Below, in pieces: positions 58,798 through 64,000 of a stretch of DNA of 64,000 nt; the first letter of the stretch is position 1, and each line of letters begins with the position of its first letter. The position numbers and the translations under genes are program-made. The DNA lies in NCBI GenBank assembly GCA_035610365.1, contig CM069433.1, positions 128,544,545-128,608,544 on the forward strand, written 5' to 3'. The notes beneath the pieces were generated by a model. That model was not told the DNA's origin, ran no database searches, and was given only the letters and a program-made list of their open reading frames with translations. The stretch comes from Aquatica leii. Lineage: Eukaryota; Arthropoda; Insecta; Coleoptera; Lampyridae.

Positions 58798-58888
58798 TGC
58801 CCGATTGCACCGTATTTTTTAAGTTGTATTAATTACTGTAGAAACAAATGTAGTAAGTACAGCCTAAAAAATACGGTGCAATCGAGCA
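58798..58888. mobile_element. 91-bp Harbinger-type MITE
   Basis: TAA at 58795-58797 and 58889-58891 flanks a short element whose ends read TGCCCGATTGCACCG and, inward from the right, TGCTCGATTGCACCG. Both continue TATTTTTTAG-like. The ends match the Harbinger element at 50830 (TGCCCGGTTGCACGG), so this is probably mobilised by that family. Confidence 0.85.
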
Positions 58889-58899
58889 TAACTGAAGTT

Positions 58900-60780
58900 A
58901 AAAGAAATTATAAGTAATAGGAAACGCTAAAAGTATGTTAAAGAAATTCATTATCATTATGCAAATAATCGTTTTTATAAATTTTAAAGTAAGGAATAAA
59001 AATATTTTTACTTGTTTTATGAAATTAACTTTTAATAATATGTTTTTAGTTGGATTTTCAATTTTATTGTTTTAATTTTTTATGTAATTGTAGTTATATC
59101 TTTTACATCAATTATCAGGTGACTTTTATGTATATAAATTTTTTAACAGCAAAATTATCATTTTCTAAAGATTTTTTGCTAACTGTAAATTTAGTTTATT
59201 ACGTCACTTGAAAGTTTATGTTGTTTTATATCATTTTCTAACAATTAATGCATTCTAATTTTAACAAACTTTAGTTTAATTAAATAGTGTGTCAAAATGC
59301 GTTTGAAAATCTTGTAATGAAAACCTAAAAAAGATTTATAGAAGTGTTTTTGTTGCATTTTTGTGTTAATATTTAAACGATTCTAAGAAAAACATTGATT
59401 TTTACATAATTCTAGTAATTGCTTGTTTAGCTCCAACAGTTGTTTAATTTTAATTAAAACTTGCTATTAAAAAAACACTTTTTAATTTTTATTGTATAAA
59501 AATGCATGTAAAACATGTTTACTTTGTCAATATAAATTAAATTGTATCAAACAGACATTTTTTGTTTATGTTATAACTGAAATGCAAAACTAAATTTTGT
59601 TTGTTTTCATTCTTAATGCAGCATGTTGGCCACTACAAGCAGTTTAAAGGATTATACGTTGAGTTAGTGGTACATTTTGTTAAGTAGAAGCTTAGTCCAT
59701 TTACTAGGTTTTTTTGGAAAAATTGTGAACAATTTCTTTAAGTACTAAAAAATTAAAATTTAATGTAGGTAAATAAATACATTTAAAAACACACGTCTAT
59801 GGTTATTACAAATAAATAAATAAAATATTCTGATTAAATAAATTTCTCACTAGTATTGTTCAAATGTAATAAGAAATTCATTTTTAATGTAATAGAAAAT
59901 AACATTTATTAGCTTGTCAAAAATACACTGTACAAAATAATTAAAAAAGTTTAAAGTTATTGCTGTTTGTATGTTGAAACAAACATTTTTTCAATTGTAA
60001 AATAAACCTAAAAGTTTATAACACAGGCGTAATTCAAAAAATATTTTTTTCAATTAAAACTTTTGCTTAATTTCAATTTACTAAGTTAATTAATAACGTT
60101 TTGTATTACAATTGTATGTAAAAATTCTGATCTACTTTTTTATGTGCACTCAAAGCATATTTTAATAAAAAAAAATACAATATTTTATTTTAGATTTTTT
60201 TATACATATTTAAAAAAATAGATTTAGTAAACAAATTAGTTATAATTGTAATTAGCTAAGTCTCTACTCAAGGTCTATAAAAACACTAAGTAAACAAAAC
60301 AAAATTGTCACATAAAAGTAAAGATTGCAAAACTAATTTTTCATTCGATGAAATGTATTGTAAAAAAGATTCTTTACAATCAGATTCGTCAACAGGAAAC
60401 GGTATCTTTTTGGACAATAAAATAAGTTGGCGTATTATAAATTATTACGTATTTTAAAGAAACAAAATTTTCAAAATATAATAATTTAAGCTAGGGTTTT
60501 TTTTTCATTTTTGCTAATAAAATGTATTTGTAAATATTCAATATCTGTATGCGTTTATAATTATAAAAAGTAAATGTATTTTTTTAGTGTAATTGGGTAA
60601 TTGGTGTATTTATTTAGAACAATGTATTTTTTGTTTGTTTAAAAAGTCTGCATATGTACGTTTAACCTTTAGTATTCTTCGAACTTGTGTAAAAAATGTT
60701 ATTGTAACATAGTCATTTTAAATCGACATACAATTAACTAATATTACAAAGTCTTCTCCATATATAATTTTTAAATTCTT
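58900..60780. other. AT-rich interval, nothing recognised
   Basis: No reading frame, terminal repeat or RNA motif was recognised. Confidence 0.45.
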
Positions 60781-60798
60781 CAGTTAAATTGTACATGT

Positions 60799-60830
60799 TT
60801 CGACATAAAAGGTCATCGTCAGTAAATCTA
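60799..60830 (-). ncRNA. Hammerhead-like motif of Penelope type (weak)
   Basis: The minus strand reads CTGACGATGACCTTTTATGT then CGAAACATG. This CTGA...GA, hairpin, GAAAC pattern often ends Penelope-like elements, and a GIY-YIG scrap lies nearby, although on the other strand. The hairpin pairing (GAC/GTC) is short, so this is suggestive only. Confidence 0.25.
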
Positions 60831-60893
60831 CAACATCGTTCTAAAACAATAAAAATGAATCTTTTAAAGTAAGTTATTAAAAGACCTTCTTTT

Positions 60894-60950
60894 TACGTCA
60901 GTCAAACTAGAAGAAAGTTCAGTGTTAGATTAAAAGAACACATTTATTTC
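60894..60950 (+). pseudogene. GIY-YIG endonuclease fragment (Penelope-like)
   Basis: The plus strand reads YVSQTRRKFSVRLKEHI, close to the YxGQTxRxxxxRxxEH core of the GIY-YIG nuclease that follows the reverse transcriptase in Penelope-like elements. The G after YV is lost. Nothing else of the protein was found. Confidence 0.45.
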
Positions 60951-61186
60951 ACTTCACCTGCCTAAATTTGAATTTCACCCTTTTTCTTTTTATTTTATTT
61001 AATTTTCATATAACTTTTAGCTGTGTGTTTATTAAGTTTTAATTTGTTATATTTTGACACTTGTCAGTTTAATTTTTTCTAATAGGTATGCTCGACTATA
61101 GGTAAAAACTCGTTAAGGCTAAGCGTAGTAAAGCTACATATCTGTGACGAATATTCTATGATAAGACACACAATGAATGTGAAATG

Positions 61187-61249
61187 AATGTAGGAGATGG
61201 CGAAAGAAAACACTGTAAGTTGTGTTTTCTTTCGGCATCTCCTACATTT
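61187..61249. repeat. 27-bp hairpin
   Basis: AATGTAGGAGATGGCGAAAG with AAAACAC (61187-61213) pairs with 61222-61248 with one mismatch across an eight-base loop. It may be a foldback MITE or small-RNA-like hairpin. No other copies were seen in the window. Confidence 0.85.
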
Positions 61250-61445
61250 GAAGGATTCAAACACAGGATTTTTCATATATATCAATTAGGAGGCTAAATA
61301 ATTTCATCGTACACACAATGAACTCTTTTGTAATATTTGTAAACAAAGAAGTTGTATCAAATGATACTAATATGTACTCGTAATAGCAAATTTTATCTAG
61401 TTTAAAAATGCATAGAATAGTTTTTGTTGAAAACGTACTCCTTCA

Positions 61446-61568
61446 TGGTCAAATTAGGAAGAAACCGAAATAAGTGCAAAAAATTGTTGAGATATTCAAA
61501 AGTGTTCCGAAAAGCTACTGAGGTCGAAAACTTGAATTTTGCATCAAAGGCACATCCCATACAATAAA
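61446..61568 (+). other. Short basic frame, unrecognised
   Basis: An ATG with fair context opens 40 codons starting MVKLGRNRNKCKKLLRYSKV and ending HPIQ. The basic start is like those of some nucleolar or ribosome-assembly proteins, but I cannot name a family. It may be a fragment or chance. Confidence 0.2.
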
Positions 61569-61599
61569 AAAACAAAACTAACCACCCCGAGTTGATGCA

Positions 61600-63790
61600 A
61601 CTTATGATGTATTAGGTTATTAGACTAAAATCCAGTTTGTAATTTAACGTTGTGATCGTGTGCTAGGTATCTAGTACTCACACTATTTACTATCTGCTGT
61701 ATTATTTATTTTGATGAAAAAACTGATGGTTTACGTTTGACACATGTCTTCATACATGAATTGTGTTAAATTGTTTCCTGTCATTAAATTTGGTAAGAAA
61801 TGCAAATCTACCCACTATTTTAAACTATAACATTTGGTGTCCATTCGACTTCGTTTACGTAAATTAGCATTACGCACAGAAAATAATTTTTTTTGTATTT
61901 AAATTTTTGTAGAGTACTATTTAATCGCTAATAACTGACAAAATGTAGTAATTAAAATAAATGTACTTTAGAAATAAATTATCTAACTAACCATTTTATA
62001 GATACAAAATTTTAAAATTCTAATTCCTTAAATTTCCCCAAAAAATTAATCATTACTATACTTTTTATTTTAATTATGTATTAAATAATGTAATGTTATT
62101 TTTTACCTATGTAATCTACATTTATCAAATTATTTGTCATCAATGATTTTATATCACTGTATGTTAATTACGAAACTATATTTTCTTTTGATCTATGCAA
62201 ATAATGAGTGTTAATATTGTGACAATCAACATTTTTCATATTATGCATATGACACAAAACTCTACATAATGTAGGCAAACATTTGAATAACACACATATA
62301 AAAATAAAAACTTTAGGAAGTACTTAATGATCTTTATTTGAATCCGAAAAGATTAGCACATCTTGCGTTTATATCAAATACCTTTGAAGAAGTCATCTGT
62401 AATGGGCCCAATCAAATTACTTAATAAGGTTAAAATTTTAATTGATAAATTGGAACGCCAAACCATTTCGACGCGATTTAAAACAAATTAAAGTTTTGAG
62501 ATAAAATTTTTCAAGGTACAAAATGTAACTGTTAATCAATTAATTAATCAATTTGTCTCCATAAAATGCATACGTTAACTTTACTTAGAAAAAACAGTTA
62601 TTAACAAAGTAGTTTCTAAAATATAAATTTAAGTATGTAATTCACTGGAGTTAATCTTTATTCGCAAAAAGAAAATAAACTGAATCACTATTTAGAGTAA
62701 CGGGTGCAAAACCGACTAAATCCATAAATGCTTTTAATGATTTTGTTTGTTTTTACATTTTACAGAATTTTCTAGTAGTTCAAATTAGTTGCATTAAAGG
62801 ATATAACCAGTATATTGCTGGGATTTCTGTAAATAATGCAATTTTGTACTTATTGTGCATATAAATTGTCAAATTATATTGCACAATATACGTTATATTT
62901 ATGTTTTATCTGCATCTATGTTTGGTTCATTTAATATATTTCAAAGTTAATTTATGGTTATTTCTTCAATTTTAATATCGTATTTTAATGATATCGTTTA
63001 ACATATTTTGAATTGTATAAAATTTGCATAAAATTGCATTTGAATTGACATGTATTTAAGAAATTAATTATCTTAGCCTTTGTAGAACAAAATTTAAATT
63101 TAATGATTATAGCAAAACAAAGAATAATAATAAATCGTCACTTTTTTCGCACTTTTTGGAAATATATTGATTTACTGTATACTAATTTTATTCTAAAAAT
63201 TGTTTATTTATAACTTTGATCAAAACTTATATCTACATAAAAACAGTTTAATGTACCCTAAATGCTATTAACTCCTTTCATCTTTACTTATTAATGTTGT
63301 AATTTTAACAATATAAATGTAAGTTCAAAAAACTAAGTAATTTTTCTGATTTGAAAACTAAAAAAATTGTTTATTAATATGTCAATTTATCCGCTTGACA
63401 AACTTTATAATTATAGCAAAATAAGTAATACCAGTAAAATTTATTTAAAAAATAGCAATTTTATTTGTATACACCAATTAATGGTTGTTTAACTCAGTTT
63501 AATTGTAAAATACGGTTTAATTAACTAAAAAATCTAATAACTCTTAATACAATATACATCGCAGGTAAATCAATTTAATATTTAAACTATACCTAACAAA
63601 AACAATAAAAACGTATTAACAGAATACTGCAAAAGAAATATTTAGTTTGTTGAATTTCGTTAATAAAATAAATGGATGAAATACTTTTAACGTAATTATT
63701 CCCTACAACTTCACTTTTAAAAACTCAGTCTCTACTAAAAATATTAATAGGTGCCTTTACTCTCCCCGTCACTTAAGGGTTTTTCAGGTA
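61600..63790. other. AT-rich interval, nothing recognised
   Basis: No coding or repeat signal was recognised until the Gypsy end at 63793. If the last element has an LTR on its 3' side, it would start near 63700-63770 on the minus strand. Confidence 0.4.
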
Positions 63791-63792
63791 CA

Positions 63793-64000
63793 TTACACTC
63801 TCCTTCTCTGGCCACGTAGTCGTACCGATGTGTGGTCAAGAACATTATGTTTCTTTTTCTCTTTTTTCTTTGGTCAACTTCTGCGTGGAATTTCAATTAC
63901 AGAAGGACTGTTTGGATCTCTGTGGTAGTGTTTTAATGCAGAGACGTGATATACACCAAGTGGATGATTTGGAGAATCTAGATCGGCTACTTCAAACGAA
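63793..64000 (-). pseudogene. pol: 3' end of a Ty3/Gypsy pol (runs off the window)
   Basis: The minus strand from 63999 reads SFEVADLDSPNHPLGVYHVS and ALKHYH, which is the end of a Gypsy integrase after the GPF region. IEIPRRS then stops at a TGA (63874-63876). In the same frame PKKKEKKK and VRLRGQRRRV follow to a second stop at 63793. The family usually has RGRPK here, so the TGA fits decay of CGA to TGA. A purine-rich tract (GACGGGGAGAGTAAAGG) follows and may be the polypurine tract. The rest of the element lies right of the window. Confidence 0.7.

Noticed and set aside
1-64000. CRISPR array, bacterial operons or prophage
   Set aside because: The tandem repeats have no unique spacers, introns and eukaryotic transposons are present, and no bacterial gene structure was seen.

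Overview
This window looks like AT-rich arthropod, probably insect, genomic DNA. There are no bacterial operons. Almost all recognisable protein sequence comes from transposable elements (TEs) common in insect genomes: piggyBac, Harbinger, Tc1, pogo/Tigger, IS630/mariner-like, Ty3/Gypsy and Penelope-like. No complete host gene was found. The best host candidates are a 27-codon terminal exon on the minus strand (36450-36533) and a pair of cysteine-containing exon-like pieces near 21.5 kb and 49.3 kb.

Layout. 0.2-7 kb: a decayed IS630-type transposase (minus), a Tigger element (3145-4642) and a mariner-like element with matched ends (about 5428-7021). 7.4-13.7 kb: a family of unclassified repeats (unit A twice, unit B twice) around a long-inverted-repeat element (9585-12657) that carries a broken, intron-containing gene for a protein ending in a CXC-like cysteine domain. 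14-18 kb: a foldback element, an internally deleted IS630-type transposase, a fragment of a widespread insect repeat protein, and a 270-bp-arm inverted repeat that holds a hammerhead-like core. 18.3 and 27.4 kb: two LTR-like copies with a shared TATA box and primer-site-like sequence. 22.2-25.4 kb: a MITE, then a piggyBac element with perfect TTAA duplication and termini but a dead transposase. 27.4-34.2 kb: a Ty3/Gypsy retrotransposon with long gag and pol reading frames and a few frameshifts. 37.6-40.1 kb: remnants of a second Gypsy pol and a third piggyBac. 42.1-45.5 kb: a Tc1 element interrupted by about 53 copies of a 25-bp satellite, with a 169-bp direct duplication at the edges. 50.8-55.4 kb: a Harbinger element (transposase plus divergent Myb/SANT gene) with a second piggyBac nested in the Myb gene's predicted intron. 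58.8 kb: a 91-bp Harbinger-type MITE. 60.8 kb: a Penelope-like GIY-YIG scrap. 63.8-64.0 kb: the 3' end of another Gypsy pol running off the window.

The elements do not form a pathway. They record successive insertions, and nearly all have stops, frameshifts or lost catalytic residues. The observations most worth checking are the composite inverted end at 12 kb, the hammerhead-like foldback at 17 kb, the satellite inside Tc1, and the nested Harbinger/piggyBac arrangement.
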